From positions 1,054,001-1,118,000 of the forward strand of contig JAXGYO010000002.1 in the NCBI GenBank assembly GCA_040772225.1: DNA of 64,000 bases, read 5' to 3'. Position 1 is the stretch's first letter. Every line of letters begins with the position of its first letter. This DNA comes from JAAYED01 sp040772225. Its GTDB lineage: Bacteria > Chloroflexota > Anaerolineae > UBA1429. Made by a program: the position numbers and the translations under genes. Below, one piece after another: positions 1 to 7,828 of the stretch. A model generated the notes under the pieces. It saw only the letters and a program-made list of their open reading frames with translations. It was not told the origin of the DNA and ran no database searches.

Positions 1-392
1 GGCGGCACCGCCAGGTCAATGTCGCCGATCAGGCGCAGCGCCGGGTCCGGATAATAAGTCTCCGCCAGCGCCGCCCCCTTGAGCAGCAGCAGCGGCGCCC
101 CCACCGCGGCGAGATGCTCCGCCACGTCGCGGAGCTGCACGTATGACCGGGCATTGGCCGCAGCGGTGCGGTAAAAGGCCTGCTCCAGTAGTGCACGCAC
201 TTCGGGAGGCATGGCGTCACGCAAAGGGGCCGCCAGCACGTGGGCCAGCGCGCCGACGTTGCTGGGGCCGACCAGCCGCAGCACGCCCTCCCAGGGGATC
301 AGCTCCGCCGGCGGCAGACTGGCGGAATCCCATGCAGCGGCCAGGATGCGATAGACGGCCTGGCGCGGGGTGAGGAGTGGTTGCGGTTGCAT
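1..392 (-). CDS. Nucleotidyltransferase family protein (NTP_transf_5-like), 3' part outside window
   Basis: Reading the minus strand from ATG 392-390 gives an open frame of 130 codons that leaves the window at base 1. The protein begins MQPQPLLTPRQAVYRIL. Near the edge it reads LLLLKGAALAETYYPD, then LRLIGDIDLAVP. The KG followed some 20 residues later by GDxDL is the nucleotidyltransferase signature of the PF14907-type family, whose members often sit beside PqqD-like and radical SAM genes in RiPP clusters. It is divergent from the PqqD gene, with a 276-bp gap between them. Its substrate is not known from sequence. The family call is fairly secure and the cluster role is inferred from context. 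Confidence 0.75.
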   Translation of the reverse strand, partial: MQPQPLLTPRQAVYRILAAAWDSASLPPAELIPWEGVLRLVGPSNVGALAHVLAAPLRDAMPPEVRALLEQAFYRTAAANARSYVQLRDVAEHLAAVGAPLLLLKGAALAETYYPDPALRLIGDIDLAVP

Positions 393-534
393 GGAGCGAT
401 TGTAGCGGGATGGGGACGATCCGGCAAGACAGCTCGTTGCAGTCACGCAGTCCATCCCGGGCGCATAGCCCCCGCAAGGACTCTGGACGCGTGTGAGGCA
501 AGTGGCAAATTCCTTTTTCGGACATCGCTTATCC

Positions 535-563
535 TTGCGCCCCCGTCAATAAGGCTGTATAAT
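535..563 (+). promoter_or_regulatory. Sigma70-type promoter for the RiPP genes
   Basis: TTGCGC at 535-540 and a perfect TATAAT at 558-563 are separated by 17 bp. Transcription would start near 570, about 100 nt before the PqqD-like start. The rest of the 393-668 gap holds no gene I can support. Confidence 0.65.
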
Positions 564-668
564 GTGGGCATACAGATCGGTGACCCGCACAGGTGCGGAA
601 TAGCTGTTGTGGATCCATCAACCGCACGCGCCCGGCATTGCGGTTAGTTCGCCAATCAGGGGGCCGGA

Positions 669-959
669 TTGCAAGATAACTCATGCCGCTATCGCAGAAA
701 TCCCGACTATATCTTTCGCAAGATCGTGGACGAGTTGGTGCTGGTGCCGATCAAGCAGAACGTCGCCGACATGGACTGCATCTACACCATGAACGCCATC
801 GGTGCTTTTATCTGGGACAGGCTGGAAGCGGACAGGACCCAGTCCGAACTCCTGACGGCGATCACGGACGAATACGATGTCGACCCGGACGTCGCGGCGG
901 CGGATCTGCAGCAATTTCTCAGCGAGATGGCGGCCGCCGGCGCCGTCCGAGAGGTCTAG
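669..959 (+). CDS. PqqD-like peptide-binding protein (RiPP recognition element)
   Basis: This 96-residue protein has the PqqD-fold pattern: a short N-terminal strand region (DELVLVPIKQNVADM), a central N-x-IGAFIWDRL helix, then an acidic winged-helix half ending DLQQFLSEMAAAGAV. Stand-alone PqqD proteins bind the leader of a RiPP precursor and present it to a radical SAM maturase. The only usable start in frame is TTG 669, because a TAG lies in frame at 645-647; a G-rich stretch just upstream could serve as ribosome binding site. The radical SAM gene follows after 3 bp, so the two are translationally close. The family call is good; the partner is inferred from position. Confidence 0.8.
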   Translation: MQDNSCRYRRNPDYIFRKIVDELVLVPIKQNVADMDCIYTMNAIGAFIWDRLEADRTQSELLTAITDEYDVDPDVAAADLQQFLSEMAAAGAVREV

Positions 960-962
960 CCT

Positions 963-2053
963 GTGGATTGTTCAGGTTGTCCTGAGGTCGATCTGGGTGT
1001 ACTGGGCACGGAGCTGCTGGAGCAGTTGCAGGGACGCCGTTATCCGTTGAGCGGCTCCATCGAGTTGACCGAGCGCTGCAACCTGCGCTGCCTGCACTGC
1101 TACATCAACCAGCCGGCGGGCAGCCAGGAGGCCATGGCGAACGAGTTGACACTGCCGCAGATCCAGGACATACTAGACCAGATCGTGGACGCGGGCTGCC
1201 TGTTCCTGCTGGTCACCGGCGGCGAGCCGCTGCTTAGGCCCGATTTCGCCGATATCTGGCGCTACGCCAAGAACAAGGGCCTACTCCTGACGCTCTTTAC
1301 CAACGGTGTGCTGGTGACGCCCGAGATCGCCGACCTGCTGGCCGAGTACCGGCCACAACTGGTGGAGATTACGCTGTACGGGGCCACGCAGGAGACTTAC
1401 GAGCGGGTGACTGGCGTAGCGGGTTCCTATGCCCGCTGCATGCGAGGCATCGAGTTGCTGCTGGAGCGGGGCCTGCGCCTCAATCTCAAGAGCGTGCTCC
1501 TCCGGGCCAACCGCCACGAGCTCGATGACATGATCGCCTTTGCGGCACGCCTCGGGGTACAGTACCGTTTCGATGGCGTGCTCTGGCCACGGCTGGACGG
1601 CGGCCAGGGGCCGATCGAGCAGCGGCTCACTCCGGCAGAGGTGGTTGCCCTGGACAGCGAGTACCCGGAGCGTCAGCGTGAGAGAGAGGATCTCGTCCGC
1701 AGAACGGGTGCCGGATTCGCGCGGGCCAAGCAAGTATACGCTTGCGGTGCCGGCCAGCGCAGTTTTCATATCGACAGTGCCGGCCGTCTGAGCGTCTGTA
1801 TGATGGCCCGTCGCCAATCGTATGCTCTGTTGCGGGGCTCTTTCAAGACGGGTGGGAGAGGTTTTTGCCGGCGGTGATCGGTCAAAAGCGTACGCTGGGG
1901 ACCCGCTGCGAAACGTGCGACGTTAACGCGCTGTGCGCGCAGTGCCCCGGCTGGTCGCAGGCGGTGCACGGTGACGACGAGACACCAGTGGACTATATCT
2001 GCGAAATCGGGCGCCTGCGTGCCGCACAGATGGTTTCTGTCAGCTCTCAGTGA
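963..2053 (+). pseudogene. Radical SAM/SPASM peptide maturase, broken by one frameshift
   Basis: From GTG 963 the protein shows the radical SAM cluster motif CNLRCLHC (Cys39, 43, 46), followed by VTGGEPLLRPDF and LFTNGVLV. The SPASM start is CGAGQRSFHIDSAGRLSVC. The frame runs to a stop at 1875-1877, but the expected continuation (DGWERFLPAV, then CETC, LCAQC and PGW) is in the frame one base back and runs to 2053. Losing one base near 1847 (AAG-GAC-GGG becoming AAGACGGG) explains this. Joined, the product is about 363 residues, normal for this family. The site is not a classical slippery heptamer, so a mutation or a sequence error is likelier than programmed frameshifting. The expected role is modifying the peptide encoded at 2081. 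Confidence 0.8.
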
Positions 2054-2080
2054 TTTGACAAGTCAATGGAGGATTACTAG

Positions 2081-2230
2081 ATGGAGAAGAAACGAGTCTA
2101 CGAGAGGCCGGCCCTGCGTATGGTGCGGCTCGACGTGAAAACCGCTGTGCTCTCCGTGTGCAACACGAGCACCACGAGCCGACCAACTGCCCTGTATCCG
2201 GTGTCACCAGGCACATGCTACGACGTCTAG
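2081..2230 (+). CDS. Candidate RiPP precursor peptide, 49 residues
   Basis: A small ORF with an excellent ribosome site (GGAGG at 2068-2072, 8 nt before ATG 2081) follows the radical SAM gene. Residues 1-26 are charged, with K-x-x-Y-x-x-P-x-L near the N-terminus (KKRVYERPAL) and then LDVKTAVLSV. This is the leader style seen with PqqD/radical SAM systems. Residues 27-49 form a putative core rich in Thr, Ser and Pro with two cysteines (Cys27 and Cys46) and the segment CNTSTTSRPTALYP. There is no glycine-glycine leader end. The position, leader pattern and ribosome site support the call. The modification type (thioether, other crosslink, or none now that the maturase is broken) cannot be read from sequence. 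Confidence 0.7.
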   Translation: MEKKRVYERPALRMVRLDVKTAVLSVCNTSTTSRPTALYPVSPGTCYDV

Positions 2231-2329
2231 CCGGTCAGTCGGCCATCATGTCGATCGGCGTTCCTGGCCTTGGCGTTGGCAATTGAGAGTGTGTCGCCTG
2301 ACAGTCGCACGTCTCTCCATAGCACTGGA

Positions 2330-3146
2330 AGCTGGTAGCTCCGAGGATCGGTATTCAGCCTTTCCCAGGGCTATGCTCCTTTAGAGGTGATGGCACCGCC
2401 GCCGACGAACTGGTCCTTCATGTCACGGATTGGCCCGCCATCTGATCGCGAGGGTGGGCGGTGTACTTTGCGGTGATTCAAATACGTGGCAGCACTGGCG
2501 CGATCGCGCCGGGCGTCGTGTTTGTTTCTCCTCCAACGTCTCCGCCAAGGCGACAGATCACTGTGGACCCGGATTACTGTGTTGGCGAGGTGGCTGGCGA
2601 GTTTAACCAAGGTGCCTGGACTTCGCAGCCGGTATATCCTCTCCAAGACGTCGACATCAAGGCTCTACGCCAACTGGCTCGCCGAGTTCGGCGACCTGAT
2701 TATGCATGCTTCCGGCGTCGACGATGGCTGGCGCTGGCTATGCCTTTGTCGGACCCTCGGAGCAGGCAAGTCACGCTGGCTTCTCCCCGTTGGCAACCAT
2801 TCCAGAGGTCACCGTGCTCGGCGAGGACAATGTGATCACGCGCCGTATCGAGGGCCTTCCTCTGTTCGGCACCCCCTGGCACACCAATCCGGAGCGCTGC
2901 GCTCCGGGCGGTGTGCCCCTCCAAAAGCTCTTTTTCCTCGATCGCAAGCGGAAGCCGGGCATTCGTGCGATTAGGCCCCTGGAAGGGGTTCGGCGGGTCA
3001 TGCAGGATTCGTTCATCCCCTACTATGACCACGAGGGCGTCGGCCGTATCCTGGATACCCTGGGACGCCTCGCCGAGCAAGTGCCCTTCTACAGCCTGAG
3101 CTATCAGCTCGGAAGCGACGTGCTGAGGCTGATCCGTGAGGCATAG
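2330..3146 (+). pseudogene. HPr kinase/PEPCK-like ATPase of a RiPP cluster, decayed
   Basis: Pieces of one protein lie in all three plus frames. They are DELVLHVTDWPAI, then an in-frame TGA at 2443-2445, then YPLQDVDI, LYANWLAEFGDLIMHASGV, GYAFVGPS, GAGKS and LGEDNVITR. The last piece (LPLFGTPWHTN, VPLQKLFFLDR) runs to the TAG at 3144-3146. Joining them needs extra bases near 2662 and 2729 and three lost bases between about 2758 and 2785, exactly across the P-loop GPSGAGKS. Intact relatives are about 280-300 residues and accompany nucleotidyltransferase, PqqD and precursor genes. The 5' end is uncertain; FPGYAPLEV-like coding can be traced to about 2330. No working kinase is expected. Confidence 0.65.
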
Positions 3147-3177
3147 CGCCAGGCGACCTTTGTTGCGATCTCCAATA

Positions 3178-6147
3178 ATGTGGCGCGTCGCCATCCTACT
3201 CCTGCTGCTAGCAGCCCTGGTGCTAGGGCCCGCGTCGGCAGCCAACTCGTCTACACCCACGAGATCCCGTGCCCTCTCTCCTTCCCCCGTTCGGCTGCTG
3301 TCGTCGGATAGCTCCGACGTTACCTTCCAGGTCGCTGTGCCCTGGGAGCAGTTGCTCGCAGTGCCCGCCGGTGACTATGTCCAGGTCTCCCTCCCCGGCT
3401 GGTCCACTTCCTCCCAGGCCAGCGCTCCCGCTCTGCCGATGCTCGCCCAGACCATCGGCGTGCCTTTCGGTGCTGCCCTGAGTGTGAGCGTCGAGACCGG
3501 CCCGGCGCACACCGTGTCCCTCTCCGCTCCCCCCCTGCCCGTCGCGACTCAGGTCGTGGACTGGGGTCTGCCGGAAGCGACCGGCACCTTGCCCGTGCCG
3601 CGCATGGAGCTGGTCGAGGACCCGGCCGTCTATGCCGCGGATTCGCCCTACCCCTCCGTTTTGGCCGCTGTGACCAGCGACGGTATTGTCCGCCAGCAGC
3701 GGGTGGCAGGCATCGCCGTACACCCGGTTCGTTACGACCCCGCCACCCGCCAGCTCACGATCTACGAGTGGCTCAAGGTCACTGTGTTGTTCGAACCCAC
3801 CTCAGAGAGCGCGGCTCAGGCCAGTTCCACGGCCGCTGAGTCCGCGATCTACGAGGCTCAACTCTCAGAGACCCTGCTGAACTATGCCTCCGCCCGCGCC
3901 TGGCGCTCCCAGGCCCTCCCTCCCACCGAGCCCACAGTCGGGGCCCAGGAGGCCGGTGCTCTAGCCCAGGCGCCCTGGACGCCGCCCCAGCCCGGCTGGA
4001 GGATCAGGGTGCGGGAGGACGGCCTCTACCGCGTCACCTCCGCCGAACTGGCCACCGCCGGCCTGCCCGTGGACACGCTGGTCACCAGCACCCTCCAACT
4101 CTTCCTCCTGGGCAGCGAGGTGCCCATCCTTGTCGAGAGCCAGCCAGGAGGGGGCTTTGACCTCCTGTTCTACGGCCAAGCCTCGAGGAGTAAGTACGCC
4201 GCCGACAACGTCTACTGGTTGACCTACGGTCACGCCTCAGGCCTGCGCCTGGCCACCCGGGACGCCACACCCGGAACAGCTCAACCCCTAACCTCCTACG
4301 CTGCCCAGCGACACATGGAGGTCAACGCATCCTATATCACCTGGCTGCCGGGTGACGATGACCTCGATCGCTGGCTCTGGGGCTATACATACTATCCGGT
4401 CCAGCCGGCCTGGACGCACACGTTCTCTCTCGCGGCGCCTCTCACCGCCCCGGCCACTCTATCCGTCAACCTGCAGGGCTTTCTGGCTGTCGCCACCGTG
4501 AACCCCGACCATCATGCCCGCATCACTCTCAACGACACCCTCCTCGGTGACTACCGCTGGGACGGACGCGACGCCCTGAACGTCGATCTGACCGTTCCTG
4601 CAGGCGTCCTGCTGGCCGGCAGCAACACGCTGACCGTGTCGGCCGTGGGCGACACAGGCTACCAGTACGACATCTTCTTCATCGACAGTCTTGACCTCGC
4701 TTTCTCCAGCCTGTTCATGGCCGAAGGCGATACGCTCTCCTTCTCCTACGCCACGCCCGGCACCTGGCTGTTCCCGCTCGACGGCTTCTCGACTGATCAG
4801 GTTGAAGTCTATGACATAACCGATCCGCACGCTGTGGTACGCCTGGAAGGGGTCTCCATCGCCCCCTCCGCCAGTGGCTATCAGGCATCCTTTCAGGATG
4901 AGGTCGTCACCCCACGCACCTACTGGACTGCCACCGAGGCCGCCTATCTGACCGTGGAGGGCATTGAGCTCGACACACCCTCCACCCTGCAGGCCGAGAG
5001 CAACGGGGCAGACCACATCATCATCACACACCGGGACTTTGTGGAGCAGGCTATCCGCCTGCGCGACCTCCGCGCCTCCCAGGGGTTGCGCTCCGTGGTG
5101 GTGAATGTGCAGGACGTCTACGACGAGTTCGGCTACGGTATCACCGGCGTCGCCCCCATCCACGATTTCCTGGCCTACGCCTACGCCCACTGGCAGGCCC
5201 CGGCACCCTCCTATGTCGTGCTCATGGGCGACGGTCACTATGACCCCAGGGGCTATACGGAATCCGGTCGGGGCAACTTTATCCCCGCCTTCCTTGCCGT
5301 GGTGGATCCCTGGATCGGCGAAACGGCCGCTGACAACCGGTATGTGACGATTGTGGGCGATGACACGCTCCCCGACATGATGCTCGGCCGCCTGGCGGTG
5401 AACACCGCGGCCGAGGCCGCCGCTTTCGTGGACAAGATCATCGCGTACGAGCAGAGCCCCCTCCCCGGCGACTGGCGCACACGGGTGCTGGCTGTGGCCG
5501 ACAACGCGGACTCGGGCGGGGCTTTTCACCTCTTCTCCGATGAACTGCTGGCCGACCATCTGCCCGGACCGTATCGCCCCGACAGGGTGTACATTGGGAT
5601 CACGCATCCACTGTACCTAACCCCACCACTGATTCCAGAGGCCAGGGAAGCTCTGCTCAGCGCTATCAACGACGGCCGGTTTCTGGTAAACTATGTCGGT
5701 CACGGTGCGTCCACTCAGTGGGCCGGCGAAGGCGTCTTCAAGGCCAGCGATGTCGCCGGGCTGACCAATGGGGCCAGGCAACCGGTGATCCTGGCCATGA
5801 CCTGCTACGACGGCTATTTCCACTACCCCACCGTGGGCAACCAGTCCACCGCCGAGGTGGTGACCCGCGCCGAGAACAAGGGCGCCATCGCCAGTTGGTC
5901 CCCCACCGGCCTGGGCGTCGCCACCGGCCATGACTATCTCAACCGCGCCTTTTTCGATGCCGTGTTCTACGACATGGACGGTAAGGTCACCCTGGGCCAG
6001 GCGACGACCGCCGGCCTCCTCAACCTCTGGTCCACTGGTGGTAACCGTGATCTGATCGACACGTACACTTTGTTTGGCGATCCGGCTACGACACTAAGTG
6101 TCGTCCCTTACCAGCTGCGCGTCTATCTGCCACTGGTCCAACGCTAG
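3178..6147 (+). CDS. Exported C25 family (gingipain-like) cysteine peptidase
   Basis: From ATG 3178 the product is 989 residues with a clear signal peptide (MWRVAILLLLLAALVLGPASA). A GTG at 3136 in the same frame would add 14 residues and overlap the kinase remnant. Residues 1-600 are beta-rich Ser/Thr/Pro/Ala domains. The C25 caspase-like domain follows, with HIIITHRDF, YVVLMGDGHYDPRG and MMLGRLAVNT. The catalytic dyad fits His842 in NYVGHGA and Cys876 in LAMTCYDG. The C-terminus is VYLPLVQR, a tail shared with the 1046-residue protein at 21212-24352. The protein is predicted to act outside the membrane on proteins or peptides. Specificity cannot be read. It is not obviously part of the RiPP cluster, though it follows it directly. 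Confidence 0.85.
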   Translation: MWRVAILLLLLAALVLGPASAANSSTPTRSRALSPSPVRLLSSDSSDVTFQVAVPWEQLLAVPAGDYVQVSLPGWSTSSQASAPALPMLAQTIGVPFGAALSVSVETGPAHTVSLSAPPLPVATQVVDWGLPEATGTLPVPRMELVEDPAVYAADSPYPSVLAAVTSDGIVRQQRVAGIAVHPVRYDPATRQLTIYEWLKVTVLFEPTSESAAQASSTAAESAIYEAQLSETLLNYASARAWRSQALPPTEPTVGAQEAGALAQAPWTPPQPGWRIRVREDGLYRVTSAELATAGLPVDTLVTSTLQLFLLGSEVPILVESQPGGGFDLLFYGQASRSKYAADNVYWLTYGHASGLRLATRDATPGTAQPLTSYAAQRHMEVNASYITWLPGDDDLDRWLWGYTYYPVQPAWTHTFSLAAPLTAPATLSVNLQGFLAVATVNPDHHARITLNDTLLGDYRWDGRDALNVDLTVPAGVLLAGSNTLTVSAVGDTGYQYDIFFIDSLDLAFSSLFMAEGDTLSFSYATPGTWLFPLDGFSTDQVEVYDITDPHAVVRLEGVSIAPSASGYQASFQDEVVTPRTYWTATEAAYLTVEGIELDTPSTLQAESNGADHIIITHRDFVEQAIRLRDLRASQGLRSVVVNVQDVYDEFGYGITGVAPIHDFLAYAYAHWQAPAPSYVVLMGDGHYDPRGYTESGRGNFIPAFLAVVDPWIGETAADNRYVTIVGDDTLPDMMLGRLAVNTAAEAAAFVDKIIAYEQSPLPGDWRTRVLAVADNADSGGAFHLFSDELLADHLPGPYRPDRVYIGITHPLYLTPPLIPEAREALLSAINDGRFLVNYVGHGASTQWAGEGVFKASDVAGLTNGARQPVILAMTCYDGYFHYPTVGNQSTAEVVTRAENKGAIASWSPTGLGVATGHDYLNRAFFDAVFYDMDGKVTLGQATTAGLLNLWSTGGNRDLIDTYTLFGDPATTLSVVPYQLRVYLPLVQR

Positions 6148-6172
6148 AGGCCCACTACGCCCGGTTCCTGTC

Positions 6173-6206
6173 AGGGCGTCCGGCTCTCCTTCGTGCCGGG
6201 CGCCCT
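6173..6206 (+). terminator. Stem-loop after the C25 peptidase gene
   Basis: AGGGCGTCCGGC (6173-6184) pairs with GCCGGGCGCCCT (6195-6206), 12 bp with one G-T pair and a 10-nt loop. No T-run follows, so intrinsic termination is plausible but not certain. Confidence 0.45.
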
Positions 6207-6231
6207 CTGCTATCCCACCCGGAGGTTGAGC

Positions 6232-6804
6232 ATGGAGATCACGACATTGCTGTTCGAACAGGGTGGGCCGCACAACACGGCCGCCACGCTGCAGGCCGCG
6301 CTGGAGCGGGCGCTCGCGCTGGGAATCACACAGGTGGTCGTGGCGTCATCGCACGGGAGCACCGCGCGGCAGGCGCAGGCGCTGCTGGCGCCGCACGGGA
6401 TCCGGGTGTGCGCCGTGAGCCTGGCGCACGGCTGGGAGCACCTGGGCTGGTGCATGGAGCCGGAGGTGCGCGGTGAGCTGGAAGCGGCGGACGTGCGCGT
6501 GATCACGGGCATCCACGCCCTGGGCGACGGCGTGGGCTCGGCGTTCAGCGACAAGCGCGGGGGCCGGGCGGTGGAGGAGGTCGTGCGGGACGTGCTCTAC
6601 CGCTTCAGCCAGGGGATGAAGGTGGCCGTCGAGTGCCTGCTGATGGCGGCGGATGCGGGCTGGGTGGACATGGACGCCGAGGTGATCGCCATCGGCGGCA
6701 CGAGTTCCGGGGCGGACACGGCCATCGTCTGCAAGCCCGCCTACCCGAGGACGTTTTTGGAGCTGGAGATCCGCGAGGTGCTGGCGAAACCCAGGATACC
6801 CTGA
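6232..6804 (+). CDS. Stand-alone pyruvate kinase C-terminal-domain-like protein
   Basis: ATG 6232 has GGAGG 6 nt upstream. The 190-residue product resembles the pyruvate kinase alpha/beta C-terminal domain without the catalytic barrel. It opens with a strand and a helix (AATLQAALERALALGITQVVVASSHGSTARQAQALL), and later has EVIAIGGTSSGADTAIVCKP. Proteins of this type are widespread and poorly characterised; the fold in pyruvate kinase binds allosteric ligands. It has no obvious operon partner: the C25 gene upstream ends in a stem-loop, and cysK is convergent. A sensing or binding role is a guess from the fold. Confidence 0.65.
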   Translation: MEITTLLFEQGGPHNTAATLQAALERALALGITQVVVASSHGSTARQAQALLAPHGIRVCAVSLAHGWEHLGWCMEPEVRGELEAADVRVITGIHALGDGVGSAFSDKRGGRAVEEVVRDVLYRFSQGMKVAVECLLMAADAGWVDMDAEVIAIGGTSSGADTAIVCKPAYPRTFLELEIREVLAKPRIP

Positions 6805-6838
6805 CGACAAGGGCGGCGAGAGGGCGGCGAGGACACCG

Positions 6839-6869
6839 ACGTTCAGCCTGCGGAGCGCAGGCTGGACGT
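6839..6869 (+). terminator. Stem-loop between convergent genes
   Basis: ACGTTCAGCCTGC (6839-6851) pairs with GCAGGCTGGACGT (6857-6869), 13 bp with one G-T pair and a 5-nt loop. It lies just downstream of the gene at 6232 and just before the second, perfect stem at 6872. Confidence 0.5.
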
Positions 6870-6871
6870 TT

Positions 6872-6909
6872 GTGATAGACAGGGGGCAAGGACGCCCCCT
6901 GTCTATCAC
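6872..6909. terminator. Perfect 16-bp inverted repeat between convergent genes, overlapping the cysK stop
   Basis: GTGATAGACAGGGGGC (6872-6887) and its exact reverse complement (6894-6909) are separated by AAGGAC. The right arm contains the cysK stop codon (6906-6908). It could end transcription from both sides. Confidence 0.7.
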
Positions 6910-7826
6910 CCAAACAGGTCCGTGCTGAGGTAGCGCTCGCCGGTGTCGGGCAGCAGCGTCACGATGAGCCTGCCGGCGTTCTCGGGGCGCGCCGCGACCT
7001 GCAGCGCCGCCCACAGGGCGGCTCCGGAGGAGGCGCCGGCCAGAATGCCCTCTTCACGCGCCAGCCGGCGTGCCATAGCAAAGGCGTCCTGATCCCGCAC
7101 GGGGATGATTTCGTCGACGACCGTGAGATCCAGCACGCGGGGCACAAAGCCGGCACCGATCCCCTGCAGGCCGTGCGGGCCAGGCTGGCCACCCGAAAGC
7201 ACAGCGCTGGCGGCAGGTTCCACGGCGATGGCGCGCACCGCGGGCTTGAGCTGCTTTAGGCGGGATCCCACGCCCGTAATGGTGCCACCCGTCCCTGCAC
7301 CAGCCACAAAGATGTCCACCCGCCCATCGGTATCGCGCCAGATCTCCTCCGCCGTCGTGCGCCGGTGCACCTCCGGGTTGGCGGGGTTCTCAAACTGCAG
7401 CGGCATAAAGGCGCTCGCCTCGGCGGCCACGATCTCGTGCGCGCGATCGATGGCCCCCTGCATCCCGCCCTCGCTCACCAGCACCACCTCGGCCCCCAGC
7501 GCGGCCATCAACTTGCGGCGCTCCGCCGAGACGCTGCTGGGCATGGTGCAGATCAGCCGGTAGCCGCGCGCCGCGCACACCATCGCCAGGCCGATGCCCG
7601 TGTTGCCGCTGGTGGGCTCGACGATCACCGTGTCCGCGTGCACAAGCCCGTCACGCTCGGCCGCCTCAATCATGCTCAGGGCGATGCGCTCTTTGACGCA
7701 CGCGAGCGGGTTGAAGGACTCGATCTTGACGACGATCTCAGCCGCCAGGCCCTGCGTCATGCGGTTCAGCCGCACCAGAGGGGTGTTGCCGATGGTCTCG
7801 GTGATGTCGTTATAGATACCAGGCAT
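6906..7826 (-). CDS. cysK: Cysteine synthase (O-acetylserine sulfhydrylase)
   Basis: This 306-residue PLP enzyme makes cysteine from O-acetylserine and sulfide. The N-terminus MPGIYNDITETIGNTPLVRL is typical. Lys45 in ACVKERIALSM is the PLP lysine, PTSGNTGIG the substrate loop, and GAGTGGTITG the phosphate-binding loop. ATG 7826-7824 is preferred over upstream in-frame starts because it matches the family start and has GGAGG 8 nt before it. It starts 2 bp after the stop of the spermidine-synthase-like gene, so the two are probably co-transcribed. It ends in a perfect stem-loop. Confidence 0.93.
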   Translation of the reverse strand: MPGIYNDITETIGNTPLVRLNRMTQGLAAEIVVKIESFNPLACVKERIALSMIEAAERDGLVHADTVIVEPTSGNTGIGLAMVCAARGYRLICTMPSSVSAERRKLMAALGAEVVLVSEGGMQGAIDRAHEIVAAEASAFMPLQFENPANPEVHRRTTAEEIWRDTDGRVDIFVAGAGTGGTITGVGSRLKQLKPAVRAIAVEPAASAVLSGGQPGPHGLQGIGAGFVPRVLDLTVVDEIIPVRDQDAFAMARRLAREEGILAGASSGAALWAALQVAARPENAGRLIVTLLPDTGERYLSTDLFG

Positions 7827-7828
7827 CG

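Noticed and set aside
1835..1860. Programmed -1 frameshift in the radical SAM gene
   Set aside because: The sequence TTTCAAGAC is not an X-XXY-YYZ slippery site and no downstream stem or pseudoknot stands out; a lost base is simpler.
3223..6000. Long minus-strand frames opposite the C25 peptidase, and similar shadows opposite tadA, tig, clpX and recG
   Set aside because: They lie antisense to genes with clear domain motifs, show composition typical of codon shadows in GC-rich DNA, and have no recognisable domains.
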